From Marinomonas rhizomae (lineage in GTDB: Bacteria > Pseudomonadota > Gammaproteobacteria > Pseudomonadales > Marinomonadaceae): a stretch of DNA of 64,000 nt. Both the position numbers and the translations under genes were made by a program. Below, piece after piece: positions 35,898 to 44,522 of this stretch. Each line of letters opens with the position of its first letter. Position 1 is the first letter of the stretch. The DNA is taken from contig NZ_QNSE01000009.1 of the NCBI RefSeq assembly GCF_003315485.1, positions 124,001 to 188,000 on the forward strand. Reading direction: 5' to 3'. The notes under the pieces are model-generated. The model was not told the DNA's origin, made no database searches, and was given only the letters and a program-made list of their open reading frames with translations.

Positions 35898-38671
35898 GGC
35901 CAAGGAATTAGTTCTCGATGATTGAGTAGGTCGTCTATTGCTTCAATAAAATCTTCAGCCACGCCTTCGACTTCTTCTAGGCCCAGTTCTTTTAAGTGTG
36001 TCTCTAAAAATCCTGCGTGACGCGCTATGTTTATCGTGCCGGTATACTTAGAGGCGCCATGAATCCTGTGCACAACTTCGATGAGTTTCTCTGTGTCTTG
36101 ATTTTCTAGATGATGCTGGATAAGTTTTTTCTCAGCTTCCAGTGAGTCAGCCAACATATCAAACATTTCTTTTGCAATGTCAGTTTTACCGTCGACGATT
36201 TCTTGTGCCCGTTCTAAATCGAAAATACCAACCAGTTTATCATCCACTTGATCTTGGAAAGTTTTAGTGTTGGAGCGCCACATATTGATTGTGCTAAGCA
36301 GTAGCTCTTCATTAATTGGTTTTGTTAGGTAAGCATTCATACCGCTAGATAGTATTTGTTGTTGTTCTGAGCCTAAAGCGTGAGCAGTTAAGGCGATAAT
36401 AGGAGTGTTTTTATAATTTTCTATTTGTCGAAGTTGCCGTGTGGTTTCCATACCATCCATTTCTGGCATTTGTATGTCCATAAATATCTGATCGTAGCTT
36501 TCATTTAGCGCCATATTTATGGCTTGTTGGCCACTGTAGGCTAAAGAAACCTTAATGCCGATAGGTGTTAACCAATGTTTGAGAAGTTGTAGGTTTATTG
36601 GCGAATCGTCTACGGCTAAAATGTTAAGGCCGCTTATTTTTTCGTGTAAGGTATTGGTTTGAGGTGGCAGTGGTGTAATGGGCGCATGGCTGTTATTAAG
36701 GTGTTGGAGAGCTGTATAGAGGCGGTCGTGACTAATAGGTTTGAGTAAAATATCACTGCACAGTTCTTTAAGGTCGGCGTAGTGGGAAATTTGACCTGGC
36801 GGCTGAATCATCAAGATGCATGGAATAGAAAATTGTTGCGTTGAATAGGTCACTAGCTCCTGCGCTTCTGCAACACTTTGTTCGTCAGGCATTACACTGA
36901 GTAGAATAGCATCAATTTTTTCATGTTTTTTATTGAGTATAGCCACCATTTGCTCCAAGTCAGAGCAATTTGTACAGCTAACCCCAATATTTTTCAAATA
37001 GCTGTTTAGATAGCCTTTATACGTCGCGCTAGGTTCAAGTAAAACAACATGTCGGTTGAGTGCGCTTTTATTATGGCTCAATTTTGGTGAGGTTTTGAGG
37101 TTGATGGTGAAGCGGAAAGTGGAGCCTATGCTAGGGTCGCTGCTAACTTCAATTTTGCCGTTCATTTGCTCAACCAGCTTTTTGGTGATGACTAAGCCAA
37201 GCCCTGTGCCACCAAATTGCCTAGTGGTACTGGTATCGACTTGTGAGAAAGGTTTAAACAAACGGTTGATTTTATGTTCGGCGATGCCTATGCCTGTGTC
37301 TATTATTTGAAAAGACAGGGTCACATCTTGGCCGTTTTGGGTTGCGATAGACACCTTGGTACGAACTGAGCCTTGGTGAGTAAATTTGACAGCGTTACCA
37401 ATTAGATTGGTTAAAATTTGTCGAACTCGTGTGCTGTCACCAATGACCCATTCGGGAACGTCTTGGTTAAATTCTGGTACTAGGTCAATTTGCTTTTCTT
37501 TCGTTAGAAGGTTGATGCTGAGGGTTTGGTAAACATCATCTAGAAGTGCTTTTAAGTTGAAGTGGTTGCTTTCTAGGTTCAATTTCCCTGCTTCTATTTT
37601 GGAGAAGTCCAAAATGTCGCCAATAATGGTAAGGAGGCTATTGGTCGATTGCTCAATAGTGTCGACATAAAGGCGCTGCTGAGTGTCTGTGATATCTTTC
37701 TGTAAGGTTTTTGTATAGCCTAAAATGGCGTTGAGAGGCGTGCGGACTTCGTGGCTAATATTGGCCAAAAATTGTGATTTTAAGCGGTTTGATTCCATTG
37801 CTTCACGGTTCGCTATGTGCAGCTGAGCACTTTTTTCTTCCATGCTATCCATACTTCGGCGTATGTCTTCTGTTGCTTGCTCAATACCAGCAATCATGTC
37901 TTCGTTATGATGTTCGAGTCTTTCGCTTAGATCGAGTAAGTCTTTTTGTAGGGCTTCGTATTCAGGGGGTAATTTCATCAGCTTAGCGGTTGAAAATTGA
38001 CCTTTTACGAGCTTGTTTAAGGCGGATGATAATCTATCTATTGGTAAGGTTAGCGTTTTTGATAGGTGAAATGCTCCTAAAATAGCCAATATGTTAAAGA
38101 TAACTAAGATAAAAATGACAAGGCTGGCATATTGATACATTTCTATTTGTATTTCAGATTTATTCGCTTCAATTTTTACCCAGCCGATCAGGCTACGTTG
38201 ATTTGCTGAGTTAAATAAATCTGCCTGGGTACTGAATGCGGCATCAGAGGAGTTGTTTGTATAGTGAATGGCGCTAATAGACTCTAAATAGGAATCATGT
38301 TCTTTGATCGTGTTGCCATTTGGAAATATTGTCTCGTTTCTGTCTGGTGTTTTGCCTAGCTCTGCAATGACTTTCTGTTCACTGTTGAAGAGTTGTACGC
38401 TACTAATATCCTGGTTTTTTAACGCATTCTGTAATATCCGATACATCATGTTTTGATCAGAAAATACAATTGCGTATTCGCTTGTGGTCGCAACTTGCTC
38501 AGTAATGTGAGAGGTATGTTCGTATAAATTGTTGTTTAAGTCATGAAATCGTGTCGATAAAAGAAAACTGCTTGCTAGTACAGAAAGAAAAAAAACGGGC
38601 GCAAATAATGCCCAAAATAGTTTATTGCTTAGACTGAGTGCGGATAAGTTTATAAGGGGCGGATTTGTCAT
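35864..38671 (-). CDS. barA: hybrid sensor kinase BarA/GacS
   Basis: A 935-residue phosphorelay kinase at the top of the Gac/Csr cascade. Order of parts: membrane segment (16-39), periplasmic region, second membrane segment (182-202), HAMP, coiled coil, HisKA with H307 in ANISHEVRTPL, HATPase with DTGIGI and GGTGLGL, a degenerate receiver (about 555-665), a true receiver with LAVDDSPIN and phosphoacceptor Asp in FMDIQMPEMDG, and an HPt domain with His in VVHRIHGASKY. The degenerate receiver keeps LLSVMPD where a phosphoacceptor Asp would be. The partner regulator UvrY/GacA is not in this window. Confidence 0.93.
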   Translation of the reverse strand: MTNPPLINLSALSLSNKLFWALFAPVFFLSVLASSFLLSTRFHDLNNNLYEHTSHITEQVATTSEYAIVFSDQNMMYRILQNALKNQDISSVQLFNSEQKVIAELGKTPDRNETIFPNGNTIKEHDSYLESISAIHYTNNSSDAAFSTQADLFNSANQRSLIGWVKIEANKSEIQIEMYQYASLVIFILVIFNILAILGAFHLSKTLTLPIDRLSSALNKLVKGQFSTAKLMKLPPEYEALQKDLLDLSERLEHHNEDMIAGIEQATEDIRRSMDSMEEKSAQLHIANREAMESNRLKSQFLANISHEVRTPLNAILGYTKTLQKDITDTQQRLYVDTIEQSTNSLLTIIGDILDFSKIEAGKLNLESNHFNLKALLDDVYQTLSINLLTKEKQIDLVPEFNQDVPEWVIGDSTRVRQILTNLIGNAVKFTHQGSVRTKVSIATQNGQDVTLSFQIIDTGIGIAEHKINRLFKPFSQVDTSTTRQFGGTGLGLVITKKLVEQMNGKIEVSSDPSIGSTFRFTINLKTSPKLSHNKSALNRHVVLLEPSATYKGYLNSYLKNIGVSCTNCSDLEQMVAILNKKHEKIDAILLSVMPDEQSVAEAQELVTYSTQQFSIPCILMIQPPGQISHYADLKELCSDILLKPISHDRLYTALQHLNNSHAPITPLPPQTNTLHEKISGLNILAVDDSPINLQLLKHWLTPIGIKVSLAYSGQQAINMALNESYDQIFMDIQMPEMDGMETTRQLRQIENYKNTPIIALTAHALGSEQQQILSSGMNAYLTKPINEELLLSTINMWRSNTKTFQDQVDDKLVGIFDLERAQEIVDGKTDIAKEMFDMLADSLEAEKKLIQHHLENQDTEKLIEVVHRIHGASKYTGTINIARHAGFLETHLKELGLEEVEGVAEDFIEAIDDLLNHRELIPWPQPLDSSTTKA

Positions 38672-38692
38672 GCTATAAGTCTAATCGGCGAG

Positions 38693-38917
38693 TTAATAGC
38701 AGGATAGGTTACCTTTGTTTTTGCGGTCATTGCATTCTCTTTCATAGTTAGCGCATGCTTTCTGTTCACTGCTAGAAGGTGTGTTGATATAAGCGCATTC
38801 GCGCCATTTTTTTCTGAGTTCTATATTATTTAGTCCAGTCAGGTCTTCATTGGACGTGTCGCAACTACTGATTATTAGTGATAAACAAAGTAGGGTGAAA
38901 ATGCGTGTCACTAGCAT
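38693..38917 (-). CDS. small cysteine-rich lipoprotein, unknown
   Basis: A protein of 74 residues. A lipoprotein signal with lipobox ISSC (Cys 19) starts it; the remaining 55 residues hold four more cysteines (in REC, KAC, EREC and LSC) and many charged residues. The look is vaguely that of short entry-exclusion-type lipoproteins, but I do not recognise a family. It lies 21 bases upstream of barA on the same strand, which suggests co-transcription with the kinase; no terminator is seen between. Confidence 0.65.
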   Translation of the reverse strand: MLVTRIFTLLCLSLIISSCDTSNEDLTGLNNIELRKKWRECAYINTPSSSEQKACANYERECNDRKNKGNLSCY

Positions 38918-39053
38918 ATCTTTTACTCTAAAATGCGAAATTGAAACTAAGTTTATAACGCTTTCTTATTGTACTGTTTAGTGTAAGTGTTTTTAAATAG
39001 ACGTAATGCGTTAAGTGTCATTCCCTAAGTCATCAATGTCAATGAAGTTTTTT

Positions 39054-39947
39054 ATGATTCAATATCCTAGTATCGAGACCTTAATTGGACAAACCCCTTT
39101 GGTTCGCTTGCAGCGTATCAATCCTAATCCAAGCAACACCATTTTATTAAAGCTGGAAGGACAAAATCCTGCCGGTTCGGTAAAAGATCGCCCAGCTTTA
39201 AATATGATACTTCAAGCGGAGCTTCGTGGTGATATAAAACCAGGTGATAGTTTGATCGAGGCAACCAGTGGCAATACTGGTATTGCGTTAGCCATGGTGG
39301 CAGCGATTAAAGGTTATAAAATGCATTTGATCATGCCTGATAATATGAGCCAAGAGCGTAAGTCTGCTATGTCAGCTTATGGAGCAATATTACATTTGGT
39401 GAGTAAAGAAGAGGGGATGGAAAAAGCGCGAGATCTTGCTCAGGAGATGCAAGATCAAGGTGTTGGTGTCGTATTGAATCAATTTTCTAACCAGGACAAC
39501 CCCAATGCGCACTACCTCACGACAGGGCCAGAAATTTGGCAGCAAACACAAGGTACGGTAACGCATTTTGTAAGCTCTATGGGGACTACTGGTACTATCA
39601 TGGGGGTCTCTCAATATTTGAAAGAGCAGAATAAAGAGATTCGAATTGTTGGGCTTCAGCCACAGGATGGCTCAAGTATTCCTGGTATTCGTCGTTGGCC
39701 AAAAGAGTATTTACCGTCTATTTTCGATGAAACTAGAGTGGATACTGTCATGGATGTGTCTCAAGAAGATGCGGAAGTAACCATGCGTCGATTAGCAAAG
39801 GAAGAGGGTATCTTCTGTGGCGTGTCTTCTGGCGGCTCTGTTGCTACCGCGTTGGAATTATCTAAACAACTGAGTGGTGCAGTAATTGTGGCGATTATTT
39901 GTGATCGTGGCGATCGTTATCTGTCGACAGGTGTTTTTGATAGTTAG
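39054..39947 (+). CDS. cysM: cysteine synthase B
   Basis: A PLP enzyme (297 residues) that makes cysteine from O-acetylserine and sulfide or thiosulfate. The start MIQYPSIETLIGQTPLVRLQ is typical of CysM. The PLP lysine is K44 in PAGSVKDRPA, and the phosphate is held by EATSGNTGIALA; RRWPKEYLP near residue 216 is a CysM mark. The ATG at 39054 matches the family start; ATGs upstream (39015, 39036, 39042) only add residues without homology. It precedes rlmD and relA as in Pseudomonas. Confidence 0.92.
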   Translation: MIQYPSIETLIGQTPLVRLQRINPNPSNTILLKLEGQNPAGSVKDRPALNMILQAELRGDIKPGDSLIEATSGNTGIALAMVAAIKGYKMHLIMPDNMSQERKSAMSAYGAILHLVSKEEGMEKARDLAQEMQDQGVGVVLNQFSNQDNPNAHYLTTGPEIWQQTQGTVTHFVSSMGTTGTIMGVSQYLKEQNKEIRIVGLQPQDGSSIPGIRRWPKEYLPSIFDETRVDTVMDVSQEDAEVTMRRLAKEEGIFCGVSSGGSVATALELSKQLSGAVIVAIICDRGDRYLSTGVFDS

Positions 39948-39996
39948 CAAGCCCTTGCTCATGATATTTATCAAGGTCCCAATTATTTAAGGCTCG

Positions 39997-40030
39997 CTAT
40001 CGCATACTGTTCTGTATTCAGATGCGATAG
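39997..40030. other. hairpin between cysM and rlmD
   Basis: CTATCGCAT and ATGCGATAG form a perfect 9-base stem around a 16-base loop. No T-tract follows on either strand, so it is not a standard terminator. It may be a processing site or a regulatory dyad. Confidence 0.5.
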
Positions 40031-40075
40031 AATAACCACGCATTTATCCTAGACTCAGGAATAAGAGAGCCTCCT

Positions 40076-41398
40076 TTGAGAAGAAGAACATCCCCCCGTC
40101 GCACAACAACACCTAAACAACAGCCGATGGGCCCAATACAAACCTTTGTGGTAGATGGCTTGACGCATGAAGCAAAAGGCGTCGCTCGTTTACAAGGTAA
40201 AGTCACTTTTATTGAAGGTGCTTTGCCTGGCGAAACTGTCGAGGCGCAAGTTAAGAAAGCGGGTCGCCGCTTTGATGAAGCTGTTTTAGTGAATATCGTC
40301 GAACCGAGTGCCTATCGAGTTGAGCCATCTTGTCAGCATTTCAATGTCTGCGGTGGTTGTAGCTTTCAGCATTTAGCTGATGAACAGCAGCTAAATGCAA
40401 AATCGGATTGGTTAAAAGGTCAACTACGTAACCTGATCACAACTCAAGAGCTAGAACAATTATCGGATAAACCTAATGGTTACCGTCGACGTGCTCGAAT
40501 TTCAGTTGATTTCAAAAAAGGCCGGATGGGGTTCGGCTTTCGAGGTAAAGCATCGAGTGAGATCATCTCGATTGAGCAATGTGTCGTGCTTACCCCTAAT
40601 TTGCAAAAGGTTTTTCTTTCACTCAAACATGCATTGTTAAAAAGTGATTTGGTGGAGGCGCTGGGTCATGTGGAGTTACTTGAAGACACTAAAGGTGTTT
40701 CTGTCTTGTTGCGTCTTACTTCTTCAATATCAGATGAGCATGAAAAAGCTTGGGAAGATTGGGCTGAAAGGCAGCTGGTTGCCTTGTATTGGCAAGCACC
40801 AAAAGTGAGCAAGGCAAGCGTGGCTCCTGAAAAAATGCGCTATTATGAGCTTAGCGATTTAAGGTTGAAATATCATCCGCAAGACTTTATTCAAGTAAAC
40901 GCCACCATGAATCAAAAAATGGTTGCACAAGCAATGGACTGGTTAAGTCTAGATAAACATGATGTTGTGTTGGATTTGTTTTGCGGTGTGGGGAATTTTT
41001 CTTTACCGTTAGCACTGCATGCACAATCAGTTATTGGTGTTGAAGTGCAAGATACTATGGTGGAGGCAGCGCGAGAAAATGCTCGTGCGAATGGTTTAGA
41101 GAACTTGTCGTTCGTGGCGGCCGACTTGACACAGCCTGTGAATAGTGAGTTTTTTGAGCAAGCCATTACCAAAGTGTTGTTGGATCCACCTCGTGCTGGA
41201 GCGCTTGAGTTTTTAGACAGCATAATAAAAATTGGACCAACGCAAATATTGTATGTTTCTTGCAATGCTTCTACTTTAGCTAGGGATGCCGAGTATTTAG
41301 TTGCAAAGGGATATCGTGTCTTACGTGTTAGTTTGATGGATATGTTTCCGCAAACCTCTCATGTAGAAACAATGATGTTATTGCAAAAAAAGAAGTAA
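40076..41398 (+). CDS. rlmD: 23S rRNA (uracil(1939)-C5)-methyltransferase
   Basis: A SAM-dependent methyltransferase of 440 residues (also RumA). An N-terminal TRAM domain is followed by an iron-sulfur site with cysteines in PSCQHFNVCGGCSFQ and a fourth in EQCVV, then a Rossmann domain with LDLFCGVGNFS and the catalytic Cys in YVSCNASTLARD. The start is TTG at 40076: the residues MRRRTSPRRTTT align with the basic N-terminus of the E. coli enzyme. The ATG at 40127 would lose that part. relA follows 16 bases later. Confidence 0.92.
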   Translation: MRRRTSPRRTTTPKQQPMGPIQTFVVDGLTHEAKGVARLQGKVTFIEGALPGETVEAQVKKAGRRFDEAVLVNIVEPSAYRVEPSCQHFNVCGGCSFQHLADEQQLNAKSDWLKGQLRNLITTQELEQLSDKPNGYRRRARISVDFKKGRMGFGFRGKASSEIISIEQCVVLTPNLQKVFLSLKHALLKSDLVEALGHVELLEDTKGVSVLLRLTSSISDEHEKAWEDWAERQLVALYWQAPKVSKASVAPEKMRYYELSDLRLKYHPQDFIQVNATMNQKMVAQAMDWLSLDKHDVVLDLFCGVGNFSLPLALHAQSVIGVEVQDTMVEAARENARANGLENLSFVAADLTQPVNSEFFEQAITKVLLDPPRAGALEFLDSIIKIGPTQILYVSCNASTLARDAEYLVAKGYRVLRVSLMDMFPQTSHVETMMLLQKKK

Positions 41399-41414
41399 AT
41401 TTAAGGGCAGATAA

Positions 41415-43664
41415 ATGGTAACGGTAAGAAAAGATCACCCTGTGTTAGAAGATGGAAGTGTTGATATTGATGCTTGGATGGGGCATTTTGCACATCTTAT
41501 TGACGACAGCACTCGAGTTCCTTTACGTATGGCTTGTGAGTTGGCTCGTCAAGCTGAATTGCAGTGCGCTAGACCTTCTTATTGGGGTGCGCAAGCGAGT
41601 ACTTTCCGTGCAGGGCTGGAAATGGTGGAAATCCTTTCAGGTTTTCGAGCTGATCAAGATTCATTAGTTGCCGCCGCCTTATATCGTGTTGTACGAGAAG
41701 ACCAACTCCCCCTTTCACGTGTGACTGATATGTTTGGTCGAAAAGTCTCTTCGCTTGTCGAGGGGGTAATAAAGATGGGCGAAGTCTCGAAAAACTTAAC
41801 GGCCGACTCTGCCGCAGAGGTGTTAGGGCGCAGTGACAATCAACTAGAATCATTGCGTAAAATGTTAGTCTCCATTATAGACGATGTGCGAGTTGTGCTG
41901 ATTAAGCTTGCAGAGCGAGCTTGTGCTATTAAAGAAGCTAAGCACCAAAATGAAGACCGCCGAGTTGCCGTTGCACTGGAAGTACAAAGTGTTTATGCGC
42001 CCTTGGCCCATCGTCTGGGCATAGGTCACATAAAATGGGAGCTAGAGGATCTATCTTTTCGTTACCTTTATCCTGGTGATTACAAACGCATCGCTACTTG
42101 GTTAGATGAAAAGCGCCTTGATCGTCAGCAGTATATTGATGATGTTATCAACTTATTAGATGAGCGTTTAAAAGCCATTAATATTCATGCGGATTTGATG
42201 GGGCGAGCGAAACATATTTACAGTATTTGGCGTAAAATGAAACGCAAAAATATTGGCTTTGATGAAGTGTACGATGTTCGTGCTGTCCGCATTTTGGTTG
42301 ACGAACCTATGGAATGCTATGGCGTGCTTGGTGTGGTGCATAATCTGTGGCGTCCAATTCCACAGGAGTTTGATGATTACATTAGTAACCCCAAATCGAA
42401 CGGATATCAGTCCTTACATACCGCGGTTGTTGGTCCTCAAGGCCGTGCTTTAGAAATTCAGATTCGCACCCACAAAATGCATGAAGATGCTGAACTTGGC
42501 GTTTGTGCTCACTGGAAATACAAGGGGACAGATTTAAGCTCTAATAGCAGTAGCTACGAAGAAAAGCTTCAGTGGCTCAGAACCATTTTGGACTTCCATG
42601 AAGTGCAAGGTGATTTGGAGTCACTATCTGAGCAAGTGCGTAGTGATATTGAGCAAGATCGCATTTATGTCTTTACTCCTGACGGTCACGTCGTTGATTT
42701 ACCTATTAATGCGACAGCGGTAGATTTTGCTTATCGAGTACACACAGAAATTGGCCATCGCTGCCGTGGAGCCAAGGTAAATGGTAAAATTATTTCCTTG
42801 GTCACTCACTTAAAAACTGGCGACAAAGTTGAAATTTTAACTACCAAAGAAGGCGGGCCTAGTCGTGATTGGTTGCACCCCACATTGGGTTATGTTCAGA
42901 CCAACCGTGCTAGAGCCAAGATTCAAAACTGGTTTAGAAAGGAAGATCGAGAGAAAAACCTGGAAGCAGGAAAGCTCCTATTAGATAAACAATTGAAACG
43001 ACTTGGTTTTGAAGATAACCGCATCGATTTGCAGGCCATATCATCTCGCTTTAACTTTTCTTATGCGGATGAAGTGTATGTTGCCCTTGGGGCTGGTGAT
43101 ATTCAATTATCTCGTGTGCTGCGTGTTATCGATGATTTTTACAACCTTAATGGTGAAACGTCGACATCCCGTCCTATTCGTTTGAGAAAAAGTCGTCATA
43201 AGTCTTCAGATAATGATATTCATATTTTAGGTGTGGGTAAGTTATTAACTCAGATGGCTAAATGCTGTACGCCTATTCCCGGAGATGACATTGTTGGTTT
43301 TATAACCCAAGGTCGTGGTGTATCTGTGCACAGGCAAGATTGCATTAATATCGTTCAATTGGGTTTGGATGAGCCTGAACGTATTATTGATGTGAGTTGG
43401 GGGGAGGAGCTTGATAACCAATACCCAGTTAATATTCAGGTTGAAGCTTATGATCGCACTGGTTTATTGAATGACATCACTGGCTTGTTGGCGAATGAAA
43501 AAGTAAACCTTTTATCGATGAATACGTTGTCAGCAAAAGAAAACCACACAGCCAGTATTCGTTTTACTATTGAAGTGGGTGAGCTGAGCGTTCTGAGTAA
43601 GTTATTGCATCGTATTAACCAATTGCCTAACGTGCTGAATGTATTTAGAGAGAAAGACTTTTGA
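41415..43664 (+). CDS. relA: (p)ppGpp synthetase RelA
   Basis: Ribosome-bound synthase of (p)ppGpp in amino-acid starvation, 749 residues. Parts in order: a pseudo-hydrolase domain (about 50-200), synthetase domain with YDVRAVRILV and KSNGYQSLHT, TGS (RIYVFTPDGHVVDLP), a zinc-finger region with CCTPIPGD, and a C-terminal ACT. In the hydrolase domain the metal-binding His-Asp of SpoT (AALLHD) is replaced by Arg-Val in AALYRV (residues 91-92), so hydrolysis should be lost: this is RelA and not SpoT. Its stop overlaps the mazG start. Confidence 0.95.
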   Translation: MVTVRKDHPVLEDGSVDIDAWMGHFAHLIDDSTRVPLRMACELARQAELQCARPSYWGAQASTFRAGLEMVEILSGFRADQDSLVAAALYRVVREDQLPLSRVTDMFGRKVSSLVEGVIKMGEVSKNLTADSAAEVLGRSDNQLESLRKMLVSIIDDVRVVLIKLAERACAIKEAKHQNEDRRVAVALEVQSVYAPLAHRLGIGHIKWELEDLSFRYLYPGDYKRIATWLDEKRLDRQQYIDDVINLLDERLKAINIHADLMGRAKHIYSIWRKMKRKNIGFDEVYDVRAVRILVDEPMECYGVLGVVHNLWRPIPQEFDDYISNPKSNGYQSLHTAVVGPQGRALEIQIRTHKMHEDAELGVCAHWKYKGTDLSSNSSSYEEKLQWLRTILDFHEVQGDLESLSEQVRSDIEQDRIYVFTPDGHVVDLPINATAVDFAYRVHTEIGHRCRGAKVNGKIISLVTHLKTGDKVEILTTKEGGPSRDWLHPTLGYVQTNRARAKIQNWFRKEDREKNLEAGKLLLDKQLKRLGFEDNRIDLQAISSRFNFSYADEVYVALGAGDIQLSRVLRVIDDFYNLNGETSTSRPIRLRKSRHKSSDNDIHILGVGKLLTQMAKCCTPIPGDDIVGFITQGRGVSVHRQDCINIVQLGLDEPERIIDVSWGEELDNQYPVNIQVEAYDRTGLLNDITGLLANEKVNLLSMNTLSAKENHTASIRFTIEVGELSVLSKLLHRINQLPNVLNVFREKDF

Positions 43665-44464
43665 GTAACTCAGTTACACAATTACAGTATTTGATGCGTT
43701 GTCTAAGGGACAAAGAGTTTGGTTGTGCTTGGGACAAAAAGCAGACCTACAAAAGCATCGCGCCTTATACGTTAGAAGAAACGTATGAAGTATTAGACGC
43801 GATTGAGCGCGAAGATTTTGAACATTTAAAAGAAGAGTTAGGTGATTTACTTTTTCAAGTGGTTTTCTACGCTCAAATGGCGGAAGAGGAACAGCGTTTT
43901 ACGTTTGATGATATTGCTACCGGAATTGTTGAAAAAATGCTGCGACGTCACCCTCATGTTTTTCCTAATGGCGATATTACTCGCTTTGGTGAGCCTACGA
44001 CGCTGACAGAAGAGCAAATATCGGAGCAATGGCAGCAAATTAAGGACCAAGAAAAAGGTTCTGTAGATAGAGGCTTGCTAGCCGAAGTGCCTGTTTCGAT
44101 GCCGGCATTAATGCAGGCGGTAAAAATTCAGCAAAAAGTAGCTAAAGTAGGTTTTGACTGGCCAGACGTGGCGCCAGTTTTTAGCAAAATTAGGGAAGAG
44201 TTAGATGAGCTCGAAGAGGCAATGCAAGAGCAGAACCGTCTCCATGTGGAAGAAGAAATGGGAGACGTTTTGTTTGCGGTCAGTAACTTAGCGCGTCATC
44301 TTAAGGTTTCACCTGATGTGGCATTAAATAAAACGAATATAAAGTTTCGTCATCGTTTTGGTAGAGTAGAGAGCCTTGTGGCAGCAATGAATAAAAAGCT
44401 AACAGACTGCTCTTTAGAAGAGCTAGATAGTTATTGGGATCAGGCCAAGCGCGAAGGTTTGTAG
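43661..44464 (+). CDS. mazG: nucleoside triphosphate pyrophosphohydrolase MazG
   Basis: Hydrolyses NTPs (and dNTPs) to the monophosphates and can lower ppGpp levels under stress. The 267 residues contain two MazG helical domains, each with an E-E-x-x-E metal site (LKEELGDLLFQVVFYA first, EEEMGDVLFAVSNLAR second). Start is a TTG whose last two bases belong to the relA stop codon TGA; translation is therefore coupled to relA. relA-mazG adjacency is conserved in gammaproteobacteria. Confidence 0.93.
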   Translation: MSNSVTQLQYLMRCLRDKEFGCAWDKKQTYKSIAPYTLEETYEVLDAIEREDFEHLKEELGDLLFQVVFYAQMAEEEQRFTFDDIATGIVEKMLRRHPHVFPNGDITRFGEPTTLTEEQISEQWQQIKDQEKGSVDRGLLAEVPVSMPALMQAVKIQQKVAKVGFDWPDVAPVFSKIREELDELEEAMQEQNRLHVEEEMGDVLFAVSNLARHLKVSPDVALNKTNIKFRHRFGRVESLVAAMNKKLTDCSLEELDSYWDQAKREGL

Positions 44465-44522
44465 GTTTGGGTGGATAATAGAGCGCTTGAAAGAGTGCGG
44501 TTGGCAACATTAGGAGGGTGAA

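Noticed and set aside
41415-43664. SpoT rather than RelA
   Set aside because: The His-Asp pair of the hydrolase domain is replaced by Arg-Val, and the gene lies between rlmD and mazG as relA does.
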